Source: Diphasiastrum complanatum
Taxonomy: Eukaryota > Streptophyta > Lycopodiopsida > Lycopodiales > Lycopodiaceae
NCBI GenBank assembly: GCA_029204225.1
Contig: CM055096.1
Coordinates: 64,011,240 to 64,075,239, forward strand
DNA length: 64,000 nt
Direction of reading: 5' to 3'
Shown: positions 21,061 to 32,999 of the stretch, piece by piece
Layout of the letters: each line of letters begins with the position of its first letter
Position numbering within the stretch: position 1 is the stretch's first letter
Translations under genes and position numbers: made by a program
Notes under the pieces: model-generated
Told to the model about the DNA's origin: nothing
The model's database searches: none
The model's input: the letters and a program-made list of their open reading frames with translations, nothing else

Positions 21061-21524
21061 CTGTACTAGTTACTAATATGTATTATTAATCACATATTGC
21101 AAATATTGTGGAAAACATCCAGCCGGTTTATATCTACCAGTTCTACGTGTTATTATTTATTTTTTGAAATCATGTTACGTTGGTTGTATTTCATTCGTGT
21201 TATTAATAATTTAATATAATTTTTTTTTATAATTCCACTATTGTGTAAACTTGATCATAGATAATTTAGTATCAATCGCAGTACTGTGTCCGGGTGAAAT
21301 CGCTACATGTGTACAAAGTACGGTCTTCAGTTCCAACCGTTGTATAGTGACATCTTGGAAGCTTGTTGGTCACGTAACTTTAACAAGTCATGCACGGTGT
21401 ATATGGCTACCATATGCGTAATATTACAGGAAAAAAAATTCAATCATCGTATATATGTTTTTATTACTTAAATATGTTGATTTTGAAAACTGTTTAAATG
21501 ATACAGTAGTTAGAAAAATTAGAC

Positions 21525-21527
<3 letters not shown>

Positions 21528-21607
<80 letters not shown>
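21528..21607. repeat. (TA)n microsatellite, 80 bp
   Basis: Uninterrupted AT dinucleotide. It is flanked on both sides by nearly the same sequence, 'CTTA(A/T)TTAAATATGTTGATTTTGAAA'-like, at 21467-21488 and 21611-21635. The array thus sits between short direct repeats. Confidence 0.95.
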
Positions 21608-21609
<2 letters not shown>

Positions 21610-22265
21610 TTATTATTTAAATATGTTGATTTTGAAACCTATTCAGATAATATAATAATCAATAAAAAAATATATAACTACCAATTTCTGAACGTTGAAT
21701 AAAAACAATATATTATTACAAAATATAATTAGTTTTCATATGAATATAATATATTTTAATAGTTCATGATTGGTTGACTTGTTTTGTTCATTCATTCGTT
21801 TTCATCTACAATTCGATGAATTTGTTTAGTACCTTGATCTTTCGGATCTTGACAATCACAATATCAATAATGGTTTTCATGTGTCGTAGAAAAAACCCAT
21901 CATCTTAAATACATAAAATAATAAAGAACATTCGTAGCTTATTTTCTCCATATCAAAGGGGTATTATAAACAAGGTACTATAAACAAGATTCATTATTGC
22001 AGGCCTAACACAAATGGAACGAACCGGCAATTCGGACGAGTTCAATAAAAATAAAGCCCAAACAGGGAAACGTCAGTATAATGACGGTAGATACAATTTC
22101 GTAATCACGGCATCTATATGTTTTTGACTAAATTACAAGAAACAATTTATTAAAATATATACATGTATTTGTTTTCAACAGAAGATTTTGAACTTCAAGA
22201 ACGCATTGAGCGAGAGCAGTACAAAGCTTTACTAGGTACAATGTGCCATCTATGTGTACATTAAA

Positions 22266-22266
<1 letters not shown>

Positions 22267-22329
<63 letters not shown>
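22267..22329. repeat. (TG)n microsatellite, ~62 bp
   Basis: Uninterrupted TG dinucleotide followed by 'TACATGTACATATACATTC'. Confidence 0.95.
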
Positions 22330-22331
<2 letters not shown>

Positions 22332-22408
22332 ATGTACATATACATTCATACATATCCATGTGGGTATTTGATTGTAATATTATATAATAAATTTGATTAT
22401 TTATTTTC

Positions 22409-22780
22409 ATGCCTTTTGTAGAATGTCTTTCGACAGATCTACCTACTGCTAGTTACAACGATCGTGTACAAGGATCAATGCATGTAAACCCAGACCCTAA
22501 TTGTCAGATATTTGGACAATTTCAAAACACATCTAGTGGACATGCATTATTGCACATGTCGTCAACTAATAGTAGTGCATCGGTCGTGGTCTCGATTGTT
22601 GATCTACACCTGGTAGATATAGACACGTCGTTGAATTCAAAGAGAAAAACTTTTTGGGAATGTGGCAATGATAATAAACGATTACGCATAGATCATGACT
22701 CATTACTAGCATCTCCAACAAATTTGCATCAAGTGAAAAATGAACTTCTACGTACTGAAGAGATTTTACTCTATTTATAG
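22409..22780 (+). CDS. Unidentified ORF, possibly a terminal exon
   Basis: 123 codons in otherwise AT-rich, stop-filled DNA. A pyrimidine-rich CTTTTGTAG just ahead (22413-22421) could be a splice acceptor, so coding could begin at 22422 and run to the TAG at 22778-22780. The product is Ser/Asn/Asp-rich, with a basic patch 'KRKTF...NDNKRLRID' that could be a nuclear signal, and no cysteine framework. I do not recognise a family. No upstream exon was identified, and the right side is occupied by a Copia fragment, so it may be the severed 3' end of a gene. Confidence 0.3.
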   Translation: MPFVECLSTDLPTASYNDRVQGSMHVNPDPNCQIFGQFQNTSSGHALLHMSSTNSSASVVVSIVDLHLVDIDTSLNSKRKTFWECGNDNKRLRIDHDSLLASPTNLHQVKNELLRTEEILLYL

Positions 22781-22934
22781 TGCACCCGCCTACATGCATA
22801 AGTATACAAACCAAATTTATTATAAATAGAATGGCCCTTAAAAATAGCACACGGGCATGGCCAAACTATTAGTGAGGGATGCCAAATAAACATTAATTCC
22901 TAACCCTTCTCCTTAATATTTACTTTGTTATCTA

Positions 22935-23995
22935 TTACTCTTAGAAGTTCTCTAAATTTTTGAATTTCTTTTTTTGCCAAGACCTTTGGTAAAGATATCT
23001 GCAACTTGTTTTTCTGTAGGCTCCGCTTTTCCTAAAAGTAGATGGATCCTTGGTTTCCAATACTGTAGCCATGTAAGCAAACTGTACATTCCCATCTTTA
23101 TGATGATTCTCCTATCGATCCTCCTGTCGACCTTGATCTTCATGTTGCTTTTCAAGTCTAGCTGATCTCCTAGTCCCTTGTATACTAGATTCTCCATGTT
23201 CCATAATAACACCATCCTTGATAGTTTCATAGTACCATCTAGGCAATCTTCTAGTTTCTGATGTAGGATGCTTCTTGCTTGGTGAAGTAGGAGGTGATTA
23301 AGTATCCCATATACTTGACCTTTCCTTCCTCTTTCCTATCTCAATCAAAGACACTTTAGGATCTTGAATTGGCATAGGCGATACATATATCATTTCTGTA
23401 ATAACTCGTCATATAATATAGAAATTTCACCATCTTGATCTTTATCAAAATATATTTCTACATCTTTATGAATTGCCTCCTCATCAAAGATTACATCCCT
23501 ATTTATGATTATTTTGTTACCCTTCAAGTCATATAACTTGTATCCCTTCTCTTGATTATCATAACTAAGAAATAAACCCTTGCTCGCCTTAGAATCCAAT
23601 TTGCTCTTAGAATCCTTAGGTATGCAAGAATAAGCAATAGTTTCAAACACTCTCAAATGACTTACATCTGGCTTCTGACCCGTGTAAGCTTTCTCTAATT
23701 TCTATCTGTTCCTTTCTCCGCCTGTATCTTTAACCATGTAAAATATTTAAAAGCTTCACCTTTATTCTTCAGAAGATATATCCACGTCTTTTTAGAATAG
23801 TCATCTACAAACACCATACAGTGACTTGCCCCTCCATAAGATTGAGTCTTCATAGGACCACACAAATTTGTATGAAAAAGTTCTAGAACATTTTTCTCCC
23901 TGAATGTACTAGACAAAAATTTCTTTATATGATGTGTTGAAAAAGAAAATCATCTACCTTGACTTTAGGCTTGTTACAAACTTTTTTCTATGTGA
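22935..23995 (-). mobile_element. Ty1/Copia fragment: integrase core and C-terminus joined to RNase H end
   Basis: On the minus strand 23916-23695 encodes 'LELFHTNLCGPMKTQSYGG' and 'MVFVDDYSKKTWIYLL' (integrase catalytic core). 23656-23390 encodes the integrase C-terminal domain ('GLFLSYDNQEKGYKLYDL', 'IINRDVIFDE'). 23010-22952 gives 'EKQVADIFTKGLGKK', the end of RNase H. RT and most of RNase H between ~23380 and 23020 are missing or degraded. No LTR could be assigned. Confidence 0.87.
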
Positions 23996-24096
23996 TTTTG
24001 TTGTTTCATAAATGTAAATGCCAAATTTGGCCTAAAAGAAACTCGAGCTATATGGGTTTCTCAAGTCTAGTTGGTAGTATACAACTTGCATATAGA

Positions 24097-24711
24097 TTGT
24101 AGACTTAGAAATGTCAATAATATGCTTATAGAAACTCGTGGCATATCACATGCAATGGTTGTAACTGATCCATAGTGACATGCAAGGCATGCACAAAGTG
24201 AAATGGACACATGCATGATGATTTGTATAATTCTAGTAGAAAAAATGACACTTGGTAAAAGTAGGTAGAAATACATGCATGAGAAGTGACAAATGTCACT
24301 AATACTCTAGTTTTCACTTTTAGATGTAGATGTTTTACCTCGAGCTACCTCAAACTCCATAAATATGTGTAGACATTCTCATAATCTTTGATGAAGAACC
24401 AAGCTTTGAAGCTATTCCATGCCATTTTGGATCTACACTATCATATGCTTGAATATTGCTCTCTCTTTCTCTCTCTAACTCGAGTTGGGGCTTATGCTAA
24501 TGCATTATATTCTTGTACTTTTTCTCTCTTGTTTTTAAAGCTATCATTCTTTGATTCTTAGCATGCTAGATTGTGATTAAGCCATTAAATTCTGTACTAG
24601 ATCTTGGTATTCAATCTAGAATCAGTTTATGTGCTAATCATAAAGCTTAATAAGATCATTCAAACTTGAGGATCATTCCCCACACGTGTGAACTTACTAG
24701 AAATTTTTTCA
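24097..24711 (+). repeat. 5' LTR of the Copia element
   Basis: It ends TTTTTTCA directly before the primer site. The start is placed at TGTAGACTTAGAAATG because Copia LTRs run TG...CA and the length then fits. No second copy exists in the window to prove it. Confidence 0.55.
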
Positions 24712-24723
24712 TGGTATCAGAGC
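24712..24723 (+). other. Retrotransposon primer-binding site (initiator tRNA-Met)
   Basis: TGGTATCAGAGC immediately after the LTR CA, the standard plant Copia primer site. Confidence 0.9.
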
Positions 24724-25453
24724 CAAATTAAGTTTTGCATGCTATTATCTCTGATTGTTCAAGAATTATTGAGCCCAATTCAAGCAAAAAGGCAGTTTAT
24801 CACTTTTCTTACCTTTTCTTGAAAAGTGTTTGGATCAAAGAGGATAGAAACTGGATTTTCAGATCAGAATTAACATTGTACAAAATTTTGGAATTCTGCA
24901 TGTGTGAAAATCAGAGATTTTCAGACCTCTTTAATTCCTTGCTATTTGGTCCAAAGATATTGATGTTATAGCTTGATGAAAGTTATGAAAAGTACTTTTC
25001 ATTGCAATTGATCCCAAATCAATCTGATGTGTCTATCAAGAGTTATAAGCTCTTAAAGAGGGCAGGTAGAGGTCCAAAATCCGAGTGACCACTTTTTGAT
25101 TTGATTCAATCTTGCTTGATTCTTAATCCATTGTTTTGAGTATCCAACACAAGAAACTGAAGATCAAGACAAAGTTTGATATTATTGAACACCTTTTAGC
25201 CTTCTGTGAATCATTAGTATTTTCTTTTGTAGCATCTAACATGTTCTATGTGCCTCAATCCATTTTGAGAGACTGGTCGAATATCTTGTTTTGTGGAATA
25301 TTTGGGATCATCTCAAATAAAGTTGCAAGTTTTTTCACATAGGAATGGTAGCACACCCTTGAAAATACCTATAGTGAAAGAGAGTAGCAATATCAAGTCT
25401 GATTGGGACAGTCTCAAACATATAATTGTCCAATAACAAGAAGTCTTCACAAT

Positions 25454-26982
25454 ATGGCACCTATAGGAGGATATCTTTTAGAACCAAGTGAAAGACTTAG
25501 TACCTCCAATTACTCAATATGGAAGGTTAGGATGGAGTTAGTTCTAATGCTCCAGGATGTTATGGACATAGTACTTGGTATTAAGAGGAGTCTCAAGCAC
25601 GACTTGAAATACCAAAGTATAGGAAGAGAGCTAGAATGGCTCTACATTTCATTAAAATGAATGTCTCTAATGAGATTCTAAGAGAAATAGGATCTTGCAC
25701 CACTACTAAAGATGCTTGGGATGCACTTAAGTCCATCTATGAAGCTAAGAACACTTCTAGGATACTCACTCTTAGAAATCAAATTTTTCAAAGTTTTCAA
25801 AGAACTGAGGAGAGTGCATCAAATTATTTTCCGAGAGTAAAATATCTTCATAGAGAGCTTGCTTGTGTTGGTGTCACAATCAATCAAGATGACCTAGTAC
25901 AAGTCATTCTAAGTGGCTTAAAAGAAGACTATGATAATCTTGTTCAATCCTTTGCCATAAAGGAGGAATTGCCCAATTTGGAAACTCTTCAAGGAATTCA
26001 CATCTCTAAAGAAGCTAGGCAAAGTTACAAACTTTCTAGGATGAACAAACTCAAGCATATTGGAAGTGACAAAGTTCCCTTTGTCAAGGACAAGCATAAA
26101 GGGAGGAGCAAGAACCAGTTTTCTCAAGTTTTCAACAAAGACAAAGCCAAGGACAGAGACAAAGATGGTGAAGAGGATGACTCATCTCATCCTTCTATTT
26201 CAAAGACCAAGAAGAAGAAAGTCAAGTGTTTCTTTTGTGGCAAGAAGAGGCATTATGCCTCTAATTGCTTTGAAAAGAAAAATCAACTCAAACAAGCAAA
26301 TCTCTCTAATGAAAAAGAAGAAGACTTTATTACAAGTGATGGAGAAGGATCACTCATGGTGTCAAGCTTTTCTTCAACACCCTTCAAGAAAGATGGAGCA
26401 TGGTACATCGATAGTGGAGCCTCTTCACGTATATGCTGTTCAAAGGAGACTTTTGACTCTATTGTACCTTATAAAGGACTTAAAAGATCTATTTATACTA
26501 AAAATGACCATGAATGCTCTATTGAAGGAATTGGCAACATTCCATTGAAACTTGCTTCTTCTAGAGTTCTATCACTTTCCAATGTTCTTTTTCTTCCTAA
26601 GCTTACAAAGAACTTGATAAGTGTTGGAAAGTTGCTTGATTGTGGTTGTGATGTAAAATTCAATTCCAATACTTGCTTTATCAAGAAAGATGATGAGATC
26701 CTAGCTATTGGATCTAGATATGGTGGAATCTTCAAGTTGAATTCTTATGAGAATGCAAACTTTTGTGAAATTGCTCTTATTTCTAAGGAGGAGTTATGGC
26801 ATAGAAGGTTGGGACATCCTAACTATAAGTCTATGATTTCTATGATCAAGAATGATAAGGCTATTGGCCTTCCAAGATCACTTTCCAAAGATATCAAGCC
26901 TTGTGAGGCTTGTGCTATTGCAAAATCACATAGAAAGCCATATCAAAAGTCTTTTATTAAGACTTCTCATCCTTTGAATTAA
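25454..26982 (+). pseudogene. Copia gag, protease and GAG-pre-integrase region
   Basis: It begins 'MAPIGGYLLEPSERLSTSNY' with the 'LSTSNYSIWKVRM' gag start, then a frame change near 25640 into a 448-codon frame. Domains there in order: UBN2-type gag ('KDAWDALKSIYE', ~25-35), a Lys-rich linker, a zinc knuckle CFFCGKKRHYASNC (CX2CX4HX4C, ~195), a protease active site 'WYIDSGAS' (~255) and a pre-integrase finger 'LWHRRLGHPNYKSM' to 'CEACAIAKSHRKPY' (~385-430). The stop at 26980 is followed by continued integrase in another frame. Confidence 0.88.
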
Positions 26983-27772
26983 TTCACTCGGATGTTCATT
27001 TTTCTTCCTCAAAAAGGATTGGTGGTGCAACTTGTTTTGTTACCTTCATTGATGATTTTCCAAGACATACTTGGTTGTACTTACTTTCTTCAAAAGCTAT
27101 GGTATTGATCACTTCCTAATCTTCAAAGCTTATGTTGAGAAACAGTTTTCTTTCAAAGTTAAAGCTTTAAGATGTGATGGAGGAGGTGAATACATCTCCA
27201 GCAAGCTCTATGATTATTGTGAGGTTGAAGGGATTAAGAGAGAGTTATCTTGTGCTTATTCTCCATTTCAAAATGGAGTTGCTGAAAGAAAAAATTGATC
27301 TCTATGTGAATGTGCTAAAGCAATCTGATTTGAAGCTTCTTTGCCTATTGAATACTGGGGAGAAGCAATTAATTGTGCAAACTATTTGTGCAATAGATTA
27401 CCTCACAATGCACTTGTAGGAAGATCACCATATGAAGTCATGTTTAAGAAGAAACCTAAGGTTGATCACCTTAGAGTTTTTGGATGTGCTTGCTTTGTTC
27501 ATGTACCCTTGGAAACAAGGAAAAGAGATGATCCAAATTCAATCAAAGGGATCATGGTTGGATACTCATCCAACAAGAAGGCTTACAGAATTTATGTTCC
27601 CTCTACCTCAATTACAATTGAGAGTAGGGATGTTATTTTCCATGAGAATCAAAAATACATCTTTGAAGAGGCTGAGATCAAAGATTCTCAAAAAGATTCT
27701 CCTATCATCACCCTTGAAGATTATCATGGAGAGATGAGGCCGAGAATTGAGGAGGAGTCTTGTTTCACATGA
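26983..27772 (+). pseudogene. Copia integrase
   Basis: Different frames give 'HSDVHFSS' (first catalytic Asp), 'CFVTFIDDF', 'RCDGGGEYIS' (second Asp) and 'YSPFQNGVAERKN' (catalytic Glu). The DDE triad is thus recognisable, though it is spread over frames. A TGA after 'AERKN' at 27297 and another frame change follow. The C-terminal part 'HLRVFGCACFVHVP' to 'ESRDVIFHE' is intact in frame 27341-27772. Confidence 0.87.
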
Positions 27773-28263
27773 GGAGCCAAAGGATGTATATGATGCACTC
27801 AACTCAAAGGAATGGTTTCTAGCCATGAAGGAGGAATATGATGCATTTATTGCCAACAAGACATGGGAGCTTGTGGATCTTCCATCCAACAAGCACACTA
27901 TTGGTTGCAAATGGGTTTTTCGAGTCAAATATAGTCAAGATGGCACTATCAACAAGTACAAGGCAAGACTTTGTGCAAAGGGTTTTGCTCAAGTTTATGA
28001 GACTTTTGCTCCAGTTGCAAAGATGGTATCAATTAAAATCATAATTTCGATTGCTTGTTTTTTTAAATGGCAAGTTTTTCAACTAGATGTCTCAAATGCA
28101 TTTTTAAATGGATATCTAGAAGAAGAGATTTATATGGATCAACCTATTGGGTTCATCCAAGACAAAACCAAAGGTTGCTTGCTCTTCAAAAGTCTCTATG
28201 GACTAAAGTAAGCTCCAAGATTGTGGTATTCTCGTCTTAACTCTTTTCTTGATTCACTAGGAT
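27747..28263 (+). pseudogene. Copia reverse transcriptase, N-terminal half
   Basis: 'EWFLAMKEEYDAFIANKTWE', 'IGCKWVFRVKYSQDG', 'YKARLCAKGFAQVYETFAPV' and 'QLDVSNAFLNGYLEEEIYM' are Copia RT blocks. The second block normally begins 'LVAKGF'. The catalytic YVDD box is missing because the sequence stops at 28263. TAG at 28209 interrupts 'SLYGLKQAPR'. Confidence 0.88.
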
Positions 28264-29087
28264 TGTAAAATTGTATAGACCAAATTGACCAAGAAATAAA
28301 GCCTATCCAATCTTCCATTCTTTTTGTATGAAACATATTTTGAATATTAGAGCTTATTACTCTAACTGATGAATTATGAGTGCAAGTATCATTACCTGAA
28401 ATGAAACTGTAGAGCAATGCTAACAGTTTGATATGCAGGTTCTAGAAATAGAATCTAATGATGAACCATTTTATGGTATGACTCCTAACCTTTTCTTAAG
28501 GGTATGTGCAGGTACTAAGAAGAGTACCTGAAGAATGAATCTACAGAAACTTCTTAAAGCTTGAAGACGGTACCTGAAGAAGGTCAATCGAGTCTGTAAA
28601 GAAGGCTTACTTGAGTCTATAAAGACTGGAAGAAGACACCAAAGGACTGATCACCCTTTGTGTCACACTCCACTAAGATTGGGGAATGGGCAACCCCTAG
28701 AAAAAAGGGCCTAGGAATTGATGAAAACTATGCAAGGTAAGATGGACATATACAAAGCCTTTCCCATGTCATGAAATACACTTGGGTGAATCCCAATGTT
28801 GTAATCAAAGAAATATTCAACTTGAAAGTGGCTAACATTAAATGTTAAGCTACCTACCTTCTATCCTTATCAATATGTAACTTACCTACTTTTTCACATG
28901 GCTTGTAAGCCATAGGACACCTAGGAAAATGCGCCCTCCTACTCCTCCCCTTTTGCTCTAACTAATGGATAAACACCCTCTCATACCTATACACCTCACT
29001 CTCTCACTTTACTTATCCTAGAGTCTCCCTTAAACCTCTCACACTCATTTTGGACACCTCAGCCACTCTTAAAGGCAACACATTCCC

Positions 29088-29094
29088 TATAAAA
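29088..29094 (+). promoter_or_regulatory. Probable LTR TATA box
   Basis: TATAAAA in the context CCCTATAAAAGGAG inside the LTR, followed ~25-40 bp later by a pyrimidine-rich stretch. Position and context suit an LTR promoter. Confidence 0.55.
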
Positions 29095-29349
29095 GGAGTA
29101 ACTCGCCCCTCTCCCTTCATTATTCTTCTCCCATTCATTTTTGCTTTGCCTCTTGCTTTTGCTTCTATGTGTGTAGGTGCTTGGAAGAGAGCTTGGAACT
29201 ATGGCTTGAGGAGGATCTGTCAAGCTTGGATTGGAATCATTTTTGGAACCACTTACACACACACTCACTTTCTCCTACCTCTTTCATCTCTCTCTCTTTC
29301 TCTCTCTCTCTCTCCATCTCTTTTCTCTAAAACTTTCACACCATCCATA

Positions 29350-29720
29350 AGACTGATGGCCATGCATGTCACCACATCCATAATTTGATGGCTTTGCATG
29401 TCACACCACCCATGACTTGATGGCTTTGCATGTCACATCATCCATAGCTTAATGGTCATGCATGTTAGATCTGGGAGTTGCATGTCTGATTGGAATTTGC
29501 ATGTCTGATTTGAGAGCTTGCATGTCTAATTTGGGAACTTGCATGTATGATTTGAAGCTTGCATGTCGAAACTAGAGCTTGCATGTCATACCATCCCTAG
29601 CCTAATGACTTTGCATGTTAGAATCGAAGCTTGCATGTCAGATTGGATTCATGCATGTCATGCCTCCTAATGTCAAATGCCTATGCATGCTCATTTCTTG
29701 ATCATTAAGTCTTTGCATGT
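29350..29720. repeat. Irregular GCATGT array
   Basis: About 20 copies of GCATGT or TGCATGTC, spaced mostly 15-35 bp, with short fillers such as 'TTTGATGGCT' and 'GATTTGAGAGCT'. The same hexamer clusters in the LTR-like repeats at ~40.99-41.06 and 43.59-43.72 kb, so it is probably the U5 part of this LTR family. Confidence 0.75.
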
Positions 29721-31429
29721 CATTAGAAACCACTTTTCTTGGTATAAGATTTTTTAAGATCCAGCATCAGTTAGGAAATTGACATCGCTATTTATTTGGT
29801 ATTCCGAATTTGAAATCTCCATTTGCATTTATCAACGGAGCCATGCAAAATAGTTAAACATACGAATCATGCATGTTTTTTTAGTGACCAAAGCACAAAC
29901 ATTGTTGCAAGAAAACAAACACTCCCACTGGTGGTAATCATGGGTTTCCTTGAAATGTCTAGCAACATCACTTTTGTACATGTGTTCAATTTTTTGGGGA
30001 AAAGGTAGTATCATGCCAAAATTACGCAAATGTAATGTATTTTTTTAGCAATATATCTACATGAAACCTGATCAGATATTGTGGTCTAGCACCTATAGTA
30101 CATTCCACATTTGTACGCAACAAAACAATGACACTGTTTATATATGATGTTAATTGATATCTAAATTATGGGCTCAGTTAAAGCTTACCGTTGCAAGCAA
30201 ATCACGTGTTAGTATTGATTTTTCAACAATATACAAGATGTGTACCACCATATTCTCCCCGTTACATGACCCCAACTTTATGGTATTAAGTGAAGGCAAT
30301 GCATTTGCTAGCAACACAACTACATAAAACATGTTCAGGTATCATTGCCTAGCTAATCAGCTCCTATGATTTACCACTTTAAGTACAAGATAGATTAATT
30401 TGCAACAAAACAATGGCACTATAATTACAAATTATTTACTGGTACTAAGTTCTGAGCTCGATTAAATTTCGAAATATGTTGCTTGTTGCAAACAAACCAC
30501 ATTCGTATTGGATTTTTCTCTAAGAAGAATACACAATTTTTCGTGCACCAAGCTTTTCCACTTGTTGCATGACCCAAAATCTAGGCATTCAAATCTTGGT
30601 CATGTTAATTAAGAAATGGTCAATGTTACTAGTTTTTTACATATGCATTGTTACAATTTCCACCCATCCACCACTTTAGTAATTGTAACTCCTCGCTTTG
30701 TGAATGCTCGGAATGGACTATAATCTTCGGCTGTTAATTAACTATTTTTTTTTTGTTTGAATTAATGACGGTGATGAATTGCAAGCCTCTGCCCTTGAAA
30801 TGGCTTTTGGAAATGTCCATACAATGACATGCAAAAGATATCCCAATATTAAACCTATCTAAGTAGCGTAATGAGACGAAATATATGTACTTTAGTTTTA
30901 AGTGAACCTGGCAACAAACACAATGTACTTGTTTGCAATTGGTTATAAAAAAACCCATCTACTATGAACCCAAGACAAAAACCTAGGCACACAATAATAC
31001 AATAATATTATGAAATAGATACATACAACATAGTTTTTTTTTTTTTGACAAATGTAAGTGGTTTCACTTTGTTGCACCTAACTACCGGTACATGTAAAAG
31101 CAAATGAGTTAAAAAGAAAATGGCTTTAAAAAGCTCAAATACATCGACACTCATGGATAAATCATATAACGTGCCTGATTTTTTTTTCATATTAGTAAAG
31201 AATGCGAACACCATAATCTTATTAGCGGTACGTTCATTGTAAACTAATTATGAAGTGTTTATTAGTGTTAATCATATAAGTCCGGAGCTCAGTTACAGTT
31301 TAACATTCACCTACAATTGCAATACTATTACGTAATAGTGTCGTGTCTTCCACCAACATCAGTACGTAATATTTCATGCACCAGGATTTTCCACCTGATG
31401 GATGCCAAAACATAAATTAAGTTCCTAAC

Positions 31430-32160
<731 letters not shown>

Positions 32161-32999
32161 AAACCTTATTAACGTAACCACAATTATAGCACGTGATAGT
32201 GTGAAGTTTTCTACCAATAGTACAATATTACGTGCACGATGATTTTCTACTTGATGCATGGCCAAAAGCTTTTACTATAAAAACATTGACAAGGTCTTGG
32301 CAATGGCAGTAAAGAAACGGTCAAAACACCATAATCTCATCAGTAGTATGTTCAAAGTACCTAATTACAGAATATTTCTTGTGGAATATGTAAGTTCTAA
32401 GCTCAATTAAAGTTTACTATCTATCTACAACAATCACGTAATAGTGTTGGATTTTCCACCAACAATAGTATGTAATATTTCAAGCACGAGGGTTTTCCAC
32501 CTAATGCATGGGCAAAAGCCTTTAGGTTAAAAGGTTGAATTCTGGTCATGGCAATCAAATAACGATCGATATTGTTGATTTCGTACATATGCATTGTTAC
32601 GGTACCCACATATTCATTACATGGCCACAAGATATCTAACTATCACAATACATGCACAAGCAAAAAACCTAAAAGGACTAAGAAGCTTAAATACAGTGAT
32701 GTGCATGAATAAAACATATTTCGGGCTCAATTTTTTCTTCATATTTGCAAAGAATATGAACGCCATAATCTCATCAACAAAGCGTCAAAAGGGAACTGAT
32801 TACAAACTATTCATTGTCGGCACTCAATTAAAGTTTATCATTTACCTACAACTACAACTAAATCACGTACTAGTGTTGGATTTTCCACCAACAATAATAC
32901 GCAATAATTCATGCACCAGGATTTTCCACCTGATGGATGGCCAAAATTTTACGCATTTAGAGAATGTTTAAAATCTTGGCAATGACAATCAAGAAATGT

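Larger units (their letters stand above)
18300..22400. other. AT-rich repeat domain with no gene
   Basis: About 4 kb of very AT-rich DNA. It contains diverged long repeats (19130-21060), a (TA)40 tract and a (GT)31 tract, described separately. No ORF with a recognisable domain. The small ORF at 18464-18649 is judged chance. Confidence 0.6.
24097..28263 (+). mobile_element. Ty1/Copia element, 5' LTR to mid-RT, truncated by a later LTR
   Basis: The order is LTR (24097-24711), primer site (24712-24723), leader, gag, protease, integrase and RT, as in Copia. Reading is broken by frameshifts (~25640, 26983, 27297) and by TAG at 28209. RT stops before its YVDD box at 28263, exactly where an unrelated LTR starts with TG. 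RNase H and the 3' LTR are not found. The LTR start is the least certain boundary; it is inferred from the TG...CA rule. Confidence 0.88.
28264..29735 (+). repeat. Long LTR (~1.4 kb), solo or truncated element
   Basis: It starts TGTAAAATTGTATAG at the point where the Copia RT is cut. Its first ~600 bp match, block by block, the minus-strand LTR that starts at 42979: 'GTATGTGCAGGTACT', 'AAGAAGGCTTA', 'GACTGATCACCCT', and 'GGGCAACC' followed by 'CTAGAAAAAA'. A TATA box lies at 29088. The end is uncertain. A 'CTTGGTATAAGA' at ~29738 looks like a decayed primer site, which sets the boundary used here. No coding remnant follows. Confidence 0.7.

Noticed and set aside
29050-29388. 112-codon hydrophobic ORF on plus
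   Set aside because: Lies over the TATA region and CT-rich leader of an LTR. The hydrophobicity comes from T/C richness.
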